A stretch of 64,000 bases of DNA from Chamaecrista fasciculata (GCA_003254925.1 QANZ01011162.1:133607-197606); one strand, 5' to 3'. Shown: positions 1 through 12,500, numbered from the stretch's first letter. The notes: generated by a model not told the origin, from the sequence alone. A program made the numbers and translations.

Positions 1-590
1 TCGAACCGGATAGAGACTCGGACAAGCATTCGGTTTACTGTCTGATTGGTTTAATCGGTTGAACCATCAGTCGGACTGGATGACTCAATAAATAATTATT
101 TTTAATATATTAAATATAAATACTATATATTTTTTGTTTGTGGTTTAAGAGATGCATTTAATTTATTACTAAATACACATTTCTTCATCTAAATAATATA
201 ATTTTTCTCTTCACTACTAAAGCTTATAGATTAAATGCATTTTTTCAAGCAAGTGAATGGACTTAATGTATCTTAAACAAGATCTAATAAGTCATAAATT
301 CATAATAGTTAATTAAATTCAACATTTCGACCCTCAAATTTCAAGTTCAACACAAAATAGAGGAAGAGGACCAAATAAGAAAATGAATACAGAGCATAAG
401 CAAAAAAAATAATTTGAGATTTTTTTAAAAAAAATTGTTGGACCACCGGTTCGGTCCAGCGGTTCGACCCCTGTTCGTCGGTTTTGTCCAGTTAAAACCG
501 ATCCAACTAACAATTTGGTTTTTTTGGTCGAACCCACTCGCTTTCACATTCGGTTGGATCGTCCAGTCCGGTTTGCTTCTGACAACACTG
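1..590. mobile_element. hAT-like non-autonomous element, 3' part
   Basis: The block is rich in alternating CGGTT/AACCGG words at both ends (about 1-90 and 430-590) around an AT-rich middle, which is typical of plant hAT-derived non-autonomous elements. The right end reads GACAACACTG, so its inverse starts with the hAT-like terminus CAGTGTTGTC. The left end lies outside the window, so the target duplication cannot be tested. It abuts a remnant of another repeat family at 591, as if it had inserted there. Confidence 0.5.
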
Positions 591-708
591 GATATGAGAC
601 CAAATTGAGCCATGACCCAAAGATATGAGAGCAAATGTGCAACAAAAAAAGATACGAGACTAAATTAGAAACTAAACAATGTGAGACTAAATTTACACTT
701 TGACCTAA
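591..708. repeat. Half of a palindromic MITE cut by the hAT element
   Basis: Phrases such as 'gagaccaaatt', 'aagtgcaacaaaaaaag' and a terminal 'actttgaccta' recur in the element at 57355-57724 and in the two repeats inside the pseudogene at 2500-3185. Only one arm is present here. The other arm is replaced by the hAT-like sequence ending at 590. Confidence 0.5.
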
Positions 709-1164
709 TTTATATTAGGCAGGGCATTATTAAATGGAAAAAAACTTATATCAAGTTCCTTATATTCTTGTTATCAAGTTTCTCCAATCACAAGTTTTAA
801 TTACATTTTCTCTCTTCAATAATTGGTTATGCAAAAAGTGGTGTTTAATATTCTCTCTCTATTATGATTGATCATGTATAAAATTTTTACCACGTATCAA
901 ATGTCGATCGGAGAATTTGATATAAGTTTTGCCCAGATTAAATTTACACTCTCCCTGACATTAATAGGATTTAGTTTAATTAATTAGTTGATTCACATAT
1001 TTAATTCTATTTAGCATTTTCCTAGGAAGATCAGTGCAGAAACCCAAGTGAGATCTTGGGTGTGACACAATGCAAGTAAAGTCAACCCCATCATCTTCAA
1101 TATTAATTCTCAAATTTCAATATTCACTTTCTAATTCATTGATGACTGTACTGATCCAGAAGCC
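709..1164. other. Gene-free flank upstream of the omega-amidase pseudogene
   Basis: AT-rich sequence without a convincing ORF. It would have held the promoter and 5' leader of the gene that is now the pseudogene at 1165. I see no clear TATA box or other site that I can defend. Confidence 0.3.
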
Positions 1165-3609
1165 ATGGCTATGGCACCACCATCACATCATTCAATCCAT
1201 CTTCCCAATGTCTTAAAGGTTCCATCTTCTTCCATTCTTTAATTTATCTTTTTATCAATTTCTCTGTAAACTCATCCATTAATTAAGGTCTCTTTTGCAA
1301 TAATATATGAAATTCATTTTTATTTGTTGCAACAGTTCAAGATTGGCATTTGTCAGATGACTGTGTCAGCACACAAGAATCAGAACCTGATACATGCTTC
1401 TAATCTCATTGAATCTGCTTCCAAACATGGTGCAAAGCTTGTGCTTTTACCTGTAAGTTTTCTCTCACACACCTCCATGCATATAATATATATATTATTT
1501 TAGCCCTCAGACTTTTTAAATGTTTGATTTAGTGTCTGAAAATTCATGAACTCATTACAATTTAACCCCTCTAAAGACGGTTATACTATAATCAGTTGTT
1601 TAACGCAGGACTAATTTACAATGAGTCATGAATTTTTGAGAACTGGATCAAATATTTTTTTAAAAAAAAACAAGTACAAAACTCTTAACTTCTATATAAT
1701 TTAAGGACTAAATTGTTAGTTTACTAATATACTTATACACAAACACATATATATTAGTCATGTAATGTAATTTGTGACCATATATATAAACAGAATTTGA
1801 TGTTGGGGTAGATGTATAATTTTCAGGAAATGTGCAGGGTGTGTCCTTTCACACATGATGACATAGTGAAAAGTGCAGAGGATTTTGATGAAGCCTCACC
1901 AACGTTGGCTATGTTATCCAAGGTTGCTGCTCGCCATGGCATTACAGTTATTGGTGGCTCTGTGCCTGAAAAGTGAGTATAATACAGTCTCTATAATACA
2001 TGCCCTATTTTTGGACCCCATGGCAACATGATAGCCAAGCATAGAAAAGTGAGTATCTTTATCAGTTAGATCAAACGTTTATTACTAAAAGTCATAAGTT
2101 AACTCTGTGTTTTTTAGCTTATAGTAAAATAGATGTCAAAGTTCTATGATTTTAATTCTTTATTATGAGATAATTACTATCACACCTTGACTAATAATTA
2201 CTGTTCGCCATTCGCAATTGACTCACCAAAGTTTTAATCATGAGAAAATAATTTAAATAGATTATTAATTTTCCCCAACTTGTTGATAGAGATTGAGTTT
2301 CATTGCTTTAGGTGCATCTTTTTGATGCTGACTTCTCTGGGGAGTTCTCATTTATGGAGTCTCACATCTTTAATTCTGGACATGAACCAACTGTTATAGA
2401 CACAGGTATATAAATATAGTTCAATGTAAATTTCGTCCATCATTTTTTCAGGTTACAAATCAAACCCTTATATAATATATCTATACATATATATATATAT
2501 ATATTTGCAGATTTGATCCCTTATCTTTTGGTCACGTCATTATCTTTTACAACTTGACCAAAAAATATGGGATCAAATTTGCATAAAAAAAATACAGTGG
2601 CTTGATTTGCAACCTAACAAAAAAAATAAGAGATCAAATCTAAAAAAAATAAAAAAAGAAAAGAAAAATAAGAGCTTGATTTATAACTCGACTAAAAGAC
2701 AAGAGACTAAATTTACACTTCGCAAGTCTATTTTCTTAAGAATTATGGTTTGATTATAACTCATAGTTTGAGTTTTTATCATGAGATAATTACTTTCACA
2801 ACACAAATCAAGTTCAATATTAAAATTCTCAACATTTCTGGTTCTTATTATATATATATCGGCTTCTTCAGAAATAGGTCGAATTGGGGTTGGAATATGC
2901 CATGACATACGCTTTCCTGAGCTTGCTGCCTTCTACAGAGACAAAGGTTATCCATTTGATTTGGTGCAGAAATAGTCTTATATCTTTGCAAATGGTTGAT
3001 CCTTTTGCAAAGATATAGGACTAATTCTACAACTTGACCAAAAGATATAGGATAAAAAATAATATAGGACCAAATTGAGACTTTTTTTAAGATATGGTAC
3101 TAAAAGTACAATAAAAAAAGATATAGGACTAAATTGAGAACTTAGTAAAAGATACGAGACCAAATTTATACTTTGACCTATAATATACATGTGATTTACT
3201 GTTTATAATTGCTCTACTTGTGTTCATATATGGCTGCAGTTATTTTTAGCTACTTGCTCACCCTCTCGAGATTCCAAGAGTTCCTACACAATATGGGGTC
3301 ATTCTACACTTGTTGCACCTGTAATTAATCAAAATTACTTTATCTAATTAATCACATGTTCTTAATTATTAGGGTTCTAATTCATGTCTGAAAAATTTGC
3401 ATTCATGATGATTGATCGATGAGCAGTGTGGGAAGGTTATTGCTACCTCAGGGCATGATGAGGATGTTGTGATTGCTGAAATTTACTGCTCACATATTCA
3501 AATTCAGAGGTCAGTGATGGAAAATTTGAAAGTAAGAAAAAAAAATCTATTTTTAAAGAGATACATGATCATTAGAGAATATGTCTACTAATTAATACAA
3601 ATAGTCATG

Positions 3610-3640
<31 letters not shown>

Positions 3641-3768
3641 CAAAGTATACTATTCTGTGACGAGTTTTTGCAAAATTATGCAGGAATGGCCTTCCACTCA
3701 TTGAGCAGAGGAGGGAAGATATTTATGGTCACAAGAAACAACAAAAAGATCAGTCAAATCGGTTATAA
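1165..3768 (+). pseudogene. Omega-amidase / NIT2-like (nitrilase superfamily), broken copy
   Basis: Exon-like blocks lie at 1165-1218, 1336-1452, 1827-1973, 1989-2048, 2312-2405, 2872-2946, a block starting at 3240, one starting near 3427, and a last one ending at TAA 3766-3768. Together they encode a nitrilase-superfamily protein closest to omega-amidase, which hydrolyses alpha-ketoglutaramate and alpha-ketosuccinamate. The Glu (LLPE), Lys (KHRKVH) and Cys (GICHDIRFPE) of the catalytic triad are all recognisable. Three faults argue against function. Between 1973 and 1989 the intron and a few codons are gone, leaving in-frame TGA (1974-1976) and TAA (1980-1982). The exon for the stretch after the Cys motif (family CYPGAFN...) is missing, its place taken by a dispersed repeat. 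The flanking blocks have incompatible phases (phase 1 at 2946, phase 0 at 3240). Introns remain, so this is a decayed duplicate and not a retrocopy. Confidence 0.8.
2500..3185. repeat. Two copies of a dispersed 'ggaccaaattt' repeat in pseudogene introns
   Basis: Copies at about 2500-2720 and 2970-3185 share phrases such as 'acttgaccaaaa.atatagga' and end in 'actttgaccta'-like sequence, as in the repeats at 591-708 and 57355-57724. The second copy occupies the place where the missing omega-amidase exon should be. Its insertion, or a deletion linked to it, may have removed the exon. Confidence 0.45.
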
Positions 3769-3901
3769 GTTATAAACTTGACGAAAAAGTGTGTTTCACT
3801 TGTTTTTAATGTTACTTTTTTTATTATGCACTGATTTATTAAGAACTTTCTTCTTCTTCTTTTTCTTCTATCTATTCTTTTAAATAATGATGATAAAACA
3901 A

Positions 3902-4438
3902 GGTCAAAATTTCAAATTGGTCCTAAATGTAAGGGGTGAATTTCAAATTGGTCTTAAAATTTTTATTTGTTCCAGATTGGTCCTACATATTTCTATGATT
4001 TCTCAAATTGGTCCCAAACTAATGATTATGTATGTGGTTATATATCTCTCATTTTAAGTTCAAATGCGATGAATATAGAGCTACAAGTTGCTTTTGACGA
4101 GTACTTTCTTTATTTTTTTAGGATTGTCAATGAACAAAGTCAAATTAAGTCTTGAAAGTAAATCGCTCATTTCACAGTCAAATAAATGAAGTTGGTCATA
4201 TCTCCCTCATTTCAAGTTCGAATATGACAAGTTCGAAACTATGTGTTAACCCTTAAAAAGTTCTTTCTCTACTAAGTTGAGATAATTAGTAAATGAGGTT
4301 AAATCGAGTCCTAAAAGTAGGTTTGACATCAATTTGAGAAATTATAGAAATATGTAGGACCAATATGAAATAAATGAAACATTTAAGATCAATTTAAAAT
4401 CTACCTCATATATTTGAGACTAATTTGAGGTTTGAACC
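3902..4438. mobile_element. MITE with long terminal inverted repeats
   Basis: The left arm (about 3902-4015) contains 'attggtcctacatatttct'. The right arm (about 4325-4438) contains its complement 'agaaatatgtaggaccaat', and the similarity covers about 110 bp per arm. The internal part (about 4040-4260) is related to remnants at 18944-19240 and 32945-33165. No coding capacity. Confidence 0.65.
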
Positions 4439-4510
4439 GTAAAACATTCAAATCATTATCATAACCGAACAACAGGTCAAATAATCATTTTGATAATCAT
4501 AGTGCATCAG

Positions 4511-4964
4511 TAGGGATGATCATGGGTAGGGTATGGGTAGGGTACTATGATACCTGGACCCATACCCGGATGTGAGTGGGTATCAAAATCAATCCCCATA
4601 CCCATACTCGCTGGGTAGTCTAATCCCCATACCCACACCCAAACCCGGAAAATTTTTAAAATAAATTATTTTTTGTTAATAGAAAATTTATATTTATCCA
4701 ATTTTTTACATCTATAACTACTAAAAATAAAAAAATAAATCATAAATATGAATATATTAATAAAATATTTCAATATTTATAAAAAATTTAATATTTTTTC
4801 AATAAAAAGTGTTAAAGTATTATATATTTTATATATAAAAATACATTTATTATTACTAATGGGTATATGGGTAGGGTACGGGTAGGGTACCACCATACCC
4901 GAACCCATACCCATAGGGTAAATTTCAAGGTCTCCATTGGGTATGGGTATTTTGATCATCCCTA
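4511..4964. mobile_element. hAT-type MITE with 8-bp target duplication
   Basis: It starts TAGGGATGATCA and ends with the exact complement TGATCATCCCTA. It is flanked by the perfect 8-bp direct repeat TGCATCAG (4503-4510 and 4965-4972), the target-site length of hAT transposases. Sub-terminal regions are full of the degenerate motif GGGTA(T)GGGTA. The middle is AT-rich and non-coding. A second, diverged element of similar design is at 54403-54745. Confidence 0.85.
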
Positions 4965-4972
4965 TGCATCAG

Positions 4973-5461
4973 TCTTATTTTGGTCCTAAAATTAGTTTTG
5001 GTTTTATTTTGATTTTCAAACTTTTACATTTATCCCTGTTAATTTAAAATGTAATATTTTTAGTTTCTATCGTTATTTTTAATTTAGACAATTAAGATAA
5101 ATTATTTTATTTTTATATATGTATTAATAAGTGAGTTGACAAAGAGAGAAAGAAAAATTTTATTTCTTCATCATAAATTCATGATAAATTTGTGATTGAT
5201 TTTCTTTCAAAGAATAATTTTTTTTTTCAACTCATTTATTATAACACGTATAAAAGAGAAATAATTTGTCTCTGATGTCTAGGTTAGAAATAATAGCATA
5301 GGCTAGACAAAATTATATTTTAGACTAACCGTAGAACAAATGTAAAAGTTTGTTGGCTAAAACGAAACAAAACCTAGTTTTATGACCAAAATAAAACTGA
5401 CTCCATAATTTTAGGACCAAAATGACTATTTGACATACAAGTAAATACTACTATACTAGTA
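4973..5461. other. AT-rich gene-free stretch
   Basis: Contains diffuse inverted similarity ('ttttggtcctaaaatta' near 4980 against 'aattttaggaccaaaatga' near 5407), which suggests an old palindromic MITE of about 440 bp. No ORF or regulatory element that I can support. Confidence 0.4.
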
Positions 5462-5469
5462 CTTTATTG

Positions 5470-5883
5470 CATTGTAGAAAAAATCGGACCGGACCGGTCG
5501 GTTCAACCGGTGAACCGGACACCAGTCTGGTCCGGAAAAAATAAAATATTAGCCTGCAGTTGACCCGGTAGTGAACTGGGTCAAACCGCTCGAACCGGCC
5601 GGTTAAACCGGGAATCGGAAACCGGTTGACCCAGAAATATTTGAAAAAATTAAAAAAAAAAAGAAAAAAATTAAATATTTGACATTTATTATATGTGATG
5701 GACATATGTTATGTTTAATTTTTACTTTAAATTTAAATTATTGTAATATATCAATATGTATTTGATGAATATATATATTTGAAAATGTATTTTTTAAGTA
5801 AACCGGCTCAACCGGTTGAACCAGTAAACCAATGATCTGAGTCTTTTACTAGGTCAACGATCGGTCCGATTTTTTGCAGTATG
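5470..5883. mobile_element. hAT-type non-autonomous element with 8-bp target duplication
   Basis: The ends are imperfect inverted repeats sharing CAT-5nt-AAAAAATCGGACCG. A perfect 8-bp duplication CTTTATTG lies at 5462-5469 and 5884-5891. Sub-terminal regions carry alternating CCGGTT/AACCGG words like the element at 1-590, so the two probably belong to one superfamily. It lies about 130 bp upstream of the PPR gene start and may contribute to its promoter. Confidence 0.8.
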
Positions 5884-6004
5884 CTTTATTGGCCTTCGGT
5901 TCACTATATATGTTCTCCAATCTCTCCATGATGATAATACACATATTTCCACTCTTAACTTAAGCTATTCGTGTCTATTTAATTACCACGAAACATAATT
6001 TTGT

Positions 6005-6049
6005 ATGAAAAAAAACATGAATGAAGTTGTTGATGAAGCCCAAGTATGA
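6005..6049 (+). promoter_or_regulatory. Possible upstream ORF overlapping the PPR start
   Basis: ATGs at 6005 and 6017 are in one frame with each other and out of frame with the PPR ATG at 6021. This frame ends at TGA 6047-6049, inside the PPR reading frame. If the transcript starts upstream of 6005, scanning ribosomes would meet this 14-codon ORF first. The leader is not mapped, so this is tentative. Confidence 0.3.
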
Positions 6050-8749
6050 ATCTTTATCTCTCATCATTCACCAAAACCCCAAAACTTCAGCTATCATAAG
6101 GCTGTTCGTCAACAATAGCACTACCATCCATCATCTCAAACAAACACAAGCTTTCTTCCTCAAACATCTCGCATTATCACCCCATTACTACCAATACTTT
6201 TTAGGTCGTCTTCTCCTCCGAATCCTCCAATTTCCCGGCGATTTCAACCTTCGCTATGCCCATAAACTGTTCGATGAAATACCCAATTGCCAAAATGGCT
6301 TCCTCTGGACATCACTCATTCGTGGATACGCACTTGGTGACCGTTTTCTTCATTCTGTTTCTCTTTACGCGAAAATGCACCAAAACGGGATTTTGCCATC
6401 TGGGTTCACTTTTTCTTCGGTTCTTAACGCTTGCGGACGAATCCCTGCGATTTTCGAAGGAAAACAAGTGCATTCGAGAGTTGTGTCATCTGGGTTATGT
6501 AAGAACAAGATTGTGCAAACTGCGGTTCTTGATATGTACGCGAAATGTGGGTGTGTGATTGATGCACGGAAGGTGTTTGATGAAATGCGTGAGAGAGATG
6601 TTGTTGCTTGGACGGCGATGATTTGTGGGTATACAAAGTTGGGAATGATGGATGAAGCTATGTGGCTGTTTGAGAACATGGGGGAACGAAATTCTTTTAC
6701 TTGGAGTACTATGGTTGCTGGGTATGCAAGTTGTGGAGATATGAAAAAAGCAAAGGAATTATATGATGTGATGAAGGAGAAAAATGTAGTCACTTGGGTT
6801 GCAATGATTGCTGGTTATGGGAAATGTGGTTTTGTGAAGGAAGCAAGAAGGGTGTTTGATGAGATTTTGATGCCGGATTCTTCATGTTTTGCTGCAATGG
6901 TGGCTTGTTATGCGCAAAATGGATATGCAAAGGAAGCAATTGAGATGTATAACAAGATGAGAGAAGTAAATGTGAAAATCACTGATGTGGCTATGGTGGG
7001 AGCTATATCAGCCTGTGCACAACTTAGAGATGTTCGAATGTCAGAGACATTAATGTGCCAACTCGAGGAGAACTCTTGTGGTAAGTGATACTGATGTCTC
7101 TGTAACAAAATTTTTGAACTTTGATAAGTGACAAAAACCCCTGAACTTAGAGATCTAATTTAAAATCTCGAATAGAGCCTTTTAGATTTGGAGATTCTAT
7201 TAGCACTTAGAGCTTTGAGGTATCAGTTATGTCAACTTATCTTCTGCTAATAAACAAGTAGCTAACTTATGTAAGAGTTACCTTTCTCTTGTAGTTATGA
7301 TATTAATGAAAATAGTGTGGCAGTGTGGCTTGCTTTTTTAGTGTTCTTGTTTTGTAGGCTTGGCTAAAATTTTCAAAAAACCTACTTTACCTTTTGTTTT
7401 TTTACTAAAACCCTATTATGGTCTCTCATGTATTCCCTTTTATCAATTTGGTTCCTCTTAGATATCTCTTCTCAATTTGGCCTGTCACATTTTGTTTTGT
7501 CATCAATTTTAATACCTCTATTTAGTTCTTTACTAGATTGATTACTTAACAACAACAACAACAACCAAAGCCTTATCCCACTAGGTGGGGTCGGCTATAT
7601 GAATCAACTGACGCCAACGTGTTCTATCCTTGCACATGTCAACCGTAAGATTGATTACTTAACAACTTTAATTAAAAATGTAACACTATTAATTGATAAA
7701 ATGATATATCAATTGTCATGGAAACGCATTTTTTCCGTTATTAAAGTTAGTCATTATAACTGATTCTTAAAATTTTTAAGATTTCACATAAAATTTATAG
7801 ATTTTTTTTACAAATTTGTTTTGTTAATTTGAAAAAAATTGTTTGTGTTAGTTAAAATATTATATCATTAACTAATGATATTATGTCTTCAATTAACAAT
7901 AATATTTCAGAAATTTAATTAAATATTGAATAGAGGGACTAACATTTATAACAAAATTTATGAGAGACTAAGTTGATAAGAAAAACCTATGAAACACTAA
8001 ATTGGAAAAAGACTAATATGTAAGGGACCAAAATAGAGTTTTAGTCATTTTTTTAGAGGTTAAAAATGCGTGGACACTGCTAATTCTACTATCATCTGTT
8101 CTTTATCTCAGATAGGACGCTTATTGTATCAAATGCATTGATCCACATGCACTCAAAATGTGGAGACCTACACTCAGCCTGGAGGGAATTCAATAGAATG
8201 AGCAACAGAGATGTGATTACATACACTACATTAATCACAGCCCTTGCTGAGCATGGGAAGTCACAAGAAGCTTTAGACCTCATGTTAAAGATGCAAAAGG
8301 AAGGAGTGAAACCAAATCAAGTTACATTTATTTCAGTCCTAAATGCATGCAGTTCTGCTGGCCTTATTGAAGAAGGCTGTATGTATTTCAAGCTCATGAC
8401 TGAGGTGTTCGGCATTACGCCGTTGCCCGAGCACTTTTCTTGCATGGTTGATCTTTTTGGAAGGGCTGGCCAGATAGAGAGAGCATATAATCTCATAATG
8501 GAGAATGCAAGTATTGCTGATGCAACAACTTGGGGTTCTTTATTAGGAGCTTGTAGGGTTCATGGCAATGTGGAATTAGGTGAGATTGCAGCTAGATGTC
8601 TCTTTGAGATGGACCCTAGAGACTCTGGGAATTATGTGCTTTTAGCAAATACTTATGCGTCTAAGAATGAGTGGGAGAATGCAGAAGAGGTTAAGAAGAT
8701 GATGAGTGAAAAGGGGATTAGAAAATCTCCTGGTTGTAGTTGGATATAA
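6021..8749 (+). CDS. PLS-class pentatricopeptide repeat protein, E subgroup
   Basis: Two exons, 6021-7080 and 8112-8749, give 565 aa. The join (TGT G / AT AGG) restores an unbroken repeat unit. The 1,031-nt intron has GTAAGT at 7081 and CAG at 8109-8111. The protein is a run of PPR units of alternating length (for example YAKCGCVIDARKVFDEM, WTAMICGYTKLGMMDEA, LIHMHSKCGDLHSA). It ends in an E motif with VHGNVELGEIAARCLFEMDP and stops at GCSWI, so E+ and DYW domains are absent. PLS/E proteins act in mitochondria or plastids, usually recruiting editing factors to specific cytidines in organelle RNA. The target cannot be read here. The N-terminus (MKLLMKPKYESL) is compatible with a targeting peptide but not decisive. 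Most PPR genes lack introns, so the transposon-filled intron is unusual. Confidence 0.85.
7400..8050. mobile_element. MITE inside the PPR intron
   Basis: The left arm begins near 7404 with ACTAAAACCCTATTATGGT. The right arm ends near 8046 with the near-complement ACCAAAATAGAGTTTTAGT, and similarity continues inward for tens of bases. The middle is AT-rich and non-coding. It holds a nested SINE (7551-7647). The ends lie in T-runs, so the target duplication is ambiguous. Confidence 0.55.
7551..7647 (-). mobile_element. Truncated Au-like SINE (3' part)
   Basis: On the minus strand it carries GCCGACCCCACCTAGTGGGA followed by a TTG-repeat tail, the 3' signature of the plant Au SINE family as I remember it. 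It is flanked by a long direct repeat AGATTGATTACTTAAC (7535-7550 and 7648-7663), a clear target-site duplication of the L1-mobilised type. Only about 95 bp remain, and the tRNA-like 5' head is absent. Confidence 0.75.
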
Positions 8750-9546
8750 ACAAAGGACGAGTGGTATATTTGAAAGGAAAATACACTTATTTCGATTCTA
8801 TTAATTGTGTTGAAAATATTGATTTGAACTGCAAGAGCACAAGTGCTGAAATGAAGTGAAAGGCAAACTGCATTACTGCATAACTTTTGGGACTATATAA
8901 AACTGAACTGATTGGCGTATAAAAATATTAGACCGATCCAATTGTTCTAAGAAATTTGACTCTTAAGAACAATTGTCTATCAGTTTATTTCGTTCTCAAA
9001 TAAAAACCAAACGTGAACTGCTCAATTTTTTACCAAACAACATAACTAAATTGACTTTAATCAACTTAGATCCCTTTTTTTTTTTTTCCCTTTTTCGACA
9101 TTTTGCTTCGATTTGATTTTTTTATTTAATTAGTTTTTCACATCCTCAACTTCGAAATCAGATAAAACCTGGATCAGACTCATTCTTTGGGTGAAGATAC
9201 CTAATATTGGGGCTAAAAGAATACTGTCCACACAAGTCAATTAAATTAGTTTCTCATCTCATTTATTTCTCTTTTCAAGTCGGATGCAGACTTCATAGAT
9301 TATATAAGTCATAACAGTCAACAGAGAACACAAAAAAATTACAACAAATACAGCTCCTGGGTGGCTAAAACCTATGTGCTACAATAAATAAGCGCACAGG
9401 GGAACAAAAATTGCCCTTGATACAATTGGAACACTCCATATAAATGCAGATGAGCTTCCAGAATCCCATGATTTCAGATATCAGCATGTAGTCTTTTCAC
9501 CTACCCACAGTAATCCAAATCATTGGTTTACATGGAAGTAATCATA
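8750..9546. other. Convergent 3' flank of the PPR and DRG2 genes
   Basis: The PPR gene (+) and DRG2 gene (-) face each other tail to tail across about 800 bp. The region must hold both 3' untranslated ends. No further ORF or repeat that I can defend is visible. Confidence 0.4.
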
Positions 9547-12500
9547 CTATGTCTTGAGTGGGGCCTTCTTCTCTCTGTCAGATATCCGAGCAGGACCTGT
9601 AGTATGCGACTTGAATCGACCCCTTCCTCCCTCTTCTTTTTCCTGCAGGATATAAATCGCATTCAACCTCATCTTCAACAACATATTAGGGTTTGTTTAT
9701 ATAAAACTAGAGCTTTTGAGTGTTATGGCCATAAGATTTATAAACATATTCACAAAGATTTGACAAAATTTTATAATGGTTGTCGACAACCTAACAACCC
9801 TCTTCTTACATCCAGGGTTGGGACCGGCTATGCAACCATATACAAATAAATAAAACGAAAATAAAACATTTTTCAAGAGTTGAATCATTCTAAGGTGGGG
9901 GAGCTCAGGCATTTCCCAATATACTATATACCTGTATCCGGCTCGCAACAGTCAAAGTTACATGGATTCAAAATGAATATAATTTCCTTGTTTTCGGATC
10001 AGCAAAATTTCATAGTTGTCATTTTCACTCATTTTCATTCTCAATCTTTTTTTTTTTCTTGGATGAAACCATGGTAAATTATCAAGTGTTTGTCATCAAG
10101 TTCTTCGATAAAAACATAATGTTAACATTTTTTGCAATTCATTACCAGATGACTGAATCTTTTTTAAAAATTACATCTTACGGTTTTACTGAAAAGGACA
10201 ATGGCAAATATTTACAAGACTGCAGTTTTCCTATGTTTTATTGTTTGTTTTTATTGCATTCAGACACATTATAATTGTTGCCCGTTGGAATGACAAATCA
10301 TGCAATGTAAAGATGCTTTTCAATCACACAACAGGCCGGAAAAAAAGGGGTTTAATGGTAGGTTCCCTAACCTTTTTCTTAACAATCTGAACCACATCCT
10401 CGTCTTGAAGAAGATGACTTAGGCCACAATGTTGAGGATAGTGCCTTGCACTAGTACCCCATACCAGAACATACTTTACATCCTTCACCAGACTTCTGTG
10501 TATGTGGTTGCAGAAGTCTTCTACAGTGCAGCCACCTCTATCCTGCAACATTTTGGAACAGTAAATAAATATATAAAATCACTAATTTGTGTTTGGAGGA
10601 GGTAAACTTAGGGGGCAAAGTAAATTTTGAAGATATTCAAATAACCTCAAAACAAAATTCTTTGCTTGGATAAAAATTCTTGGTAATTCAAATTTTTATG
10701 GTAATTTTATGAGGTAGTTTTTGGTGGAATTAGGAAAATCCTTGTCCTTTTTTCTAATTCATTACAAAAGCTTAAAATTTAACAACCACGTTATTAAACA
10801 CAATGCAACACCAGTAATTCCCATGATACAAATATTTATATTTAGACATCGTTTTTTATTTATTACAGTAAGATATTATAGCATATATATTTTTTTATTA
10901 TTCACCATTTGTAATTTCAAAGTTTCTCTCAATAATAAATTCAAGGTTACTTGTCCTATCCAAGTAAGATATTTTAATTACCATGATTTAAATTATAGTA
11001 ATTTAAATTCATTATTTTTATCCAAACAAGTTGTTTCAAATGCCAGAAATTAAAATTGTGATAATTCAAATTCCTAGGACTTAAAATTTCATAGAATTTG
11101 AAATGTTACAATCCCAACACAAACTAAGGATTAAGAGACCAAAAAGAGAAGGGAGGGGGGAGGGAAAAAAAGAAGCAAGCAGAAGATAAGTGAAAGACTT
11201 CTGATAGAGATAAATAGAATAAGGGACAATGATTCATAATAAGCATCAATAAGTATGCAACATACAGCAGAAAGGACCACGGGATCAGTGAAATCAGGCT
11301 GCTGGCCTTGTGGTTTTGTGTAAACTCTAACCAGACCCATCTCCTCCCACATCCTTGAAAGTAACCTGTCAAAGTTCAACTGTTCATGAAACCATGAAAA
11401 TAAGAGTCAATGACATATAGGAAAGGAGGGGGGAAAAAAGAAATTAATGATTGTTGAAACAGAATTTTGCAATTAAATAAGCATTTAGCATTAAAAAGTC
11501 TTATCTCCATATTCTCCTGCTTTCAAATTACAAAAGGAAAATTACAGCACAAGTTCCACCACCAATCAATTTAATGGTGTCTTCCGAAACTAAGAAACCC
11601 ACCTTCAGATTGCAACTAATGACAACGGAGTTGGGTTGGCGTGCTAATCTGTCCACGTCATCAATACCAATAACATCTATCTTGTTGTAGACATATACAC
11701 ACTTCATGTATTTACGGTTTCCTTCAATTACATCTATGAGGTCATCCACTGTGGCGTCCTCTCGAAAAAGGACCTGAAATAAACATTATCATCCCTTTAT
11801 ATGAATGGGTGGTAAGAAAGAGCATTTGGAAACTAAACTCTCAACCACGTTAGTGTGTATGTACTATGTAGGAAAAGTATAGAAACTATAACAATGATGT
11901 GGTGCAATCAATCTGTAGGAAGACCAGCAATACCACGAGTCCATGACTAGGAAGGTTAATTAACTTCTCTACCCTATCCATAATAGGTACTAGTTTTTTT
12001 TTGGGACAAAACAATAGGTACCAGTCTGCTCTTCCTAATTACAATTTTCTTTCATCACCATGTACTTACCAAAGAAGCCTCAGTGCAAGTAAGACAAGAG
12101 AGAAGAATAGTAAACAAAATGCAGTAGATAAGAAAAAGATATGTCATGAGTTCATCAATCAATTTGTCAGCATGCCTATGTGAGAATATGTCATTAAGTC
12201 ATTCTCCAGACATAGACTTCTCATTTTCACTTTTTCTATCACAAACACTAGAATATCTTTTCTCCCCATTTTCAAAAAGCAAAGCAATGACAAGAAATAT
12301 TGAATTGCACAATGGAAAGGGTTTAAAGATTTTTCGGAAGAAATGGCATGGACTATAAGGAAATTTAGAATGTAGACATCAGTCACATCACCAACCATCC
12401 AAGCTGTCAAACTTCATACCATATTAAAAACATTTATGGCATGGTAGCAGTTAGAATTTCTATTAACACTAAATGAACTGGAACTCCCTAATCGTCGGAT

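Noticed and set aside
1974-1988. 15-nt intron between omega-amidase exons (gtgagt...acag)
   Set aside because: Far shorter than any functional plant intron. Read instead as the scar of a deletion that left stop codons in frame.
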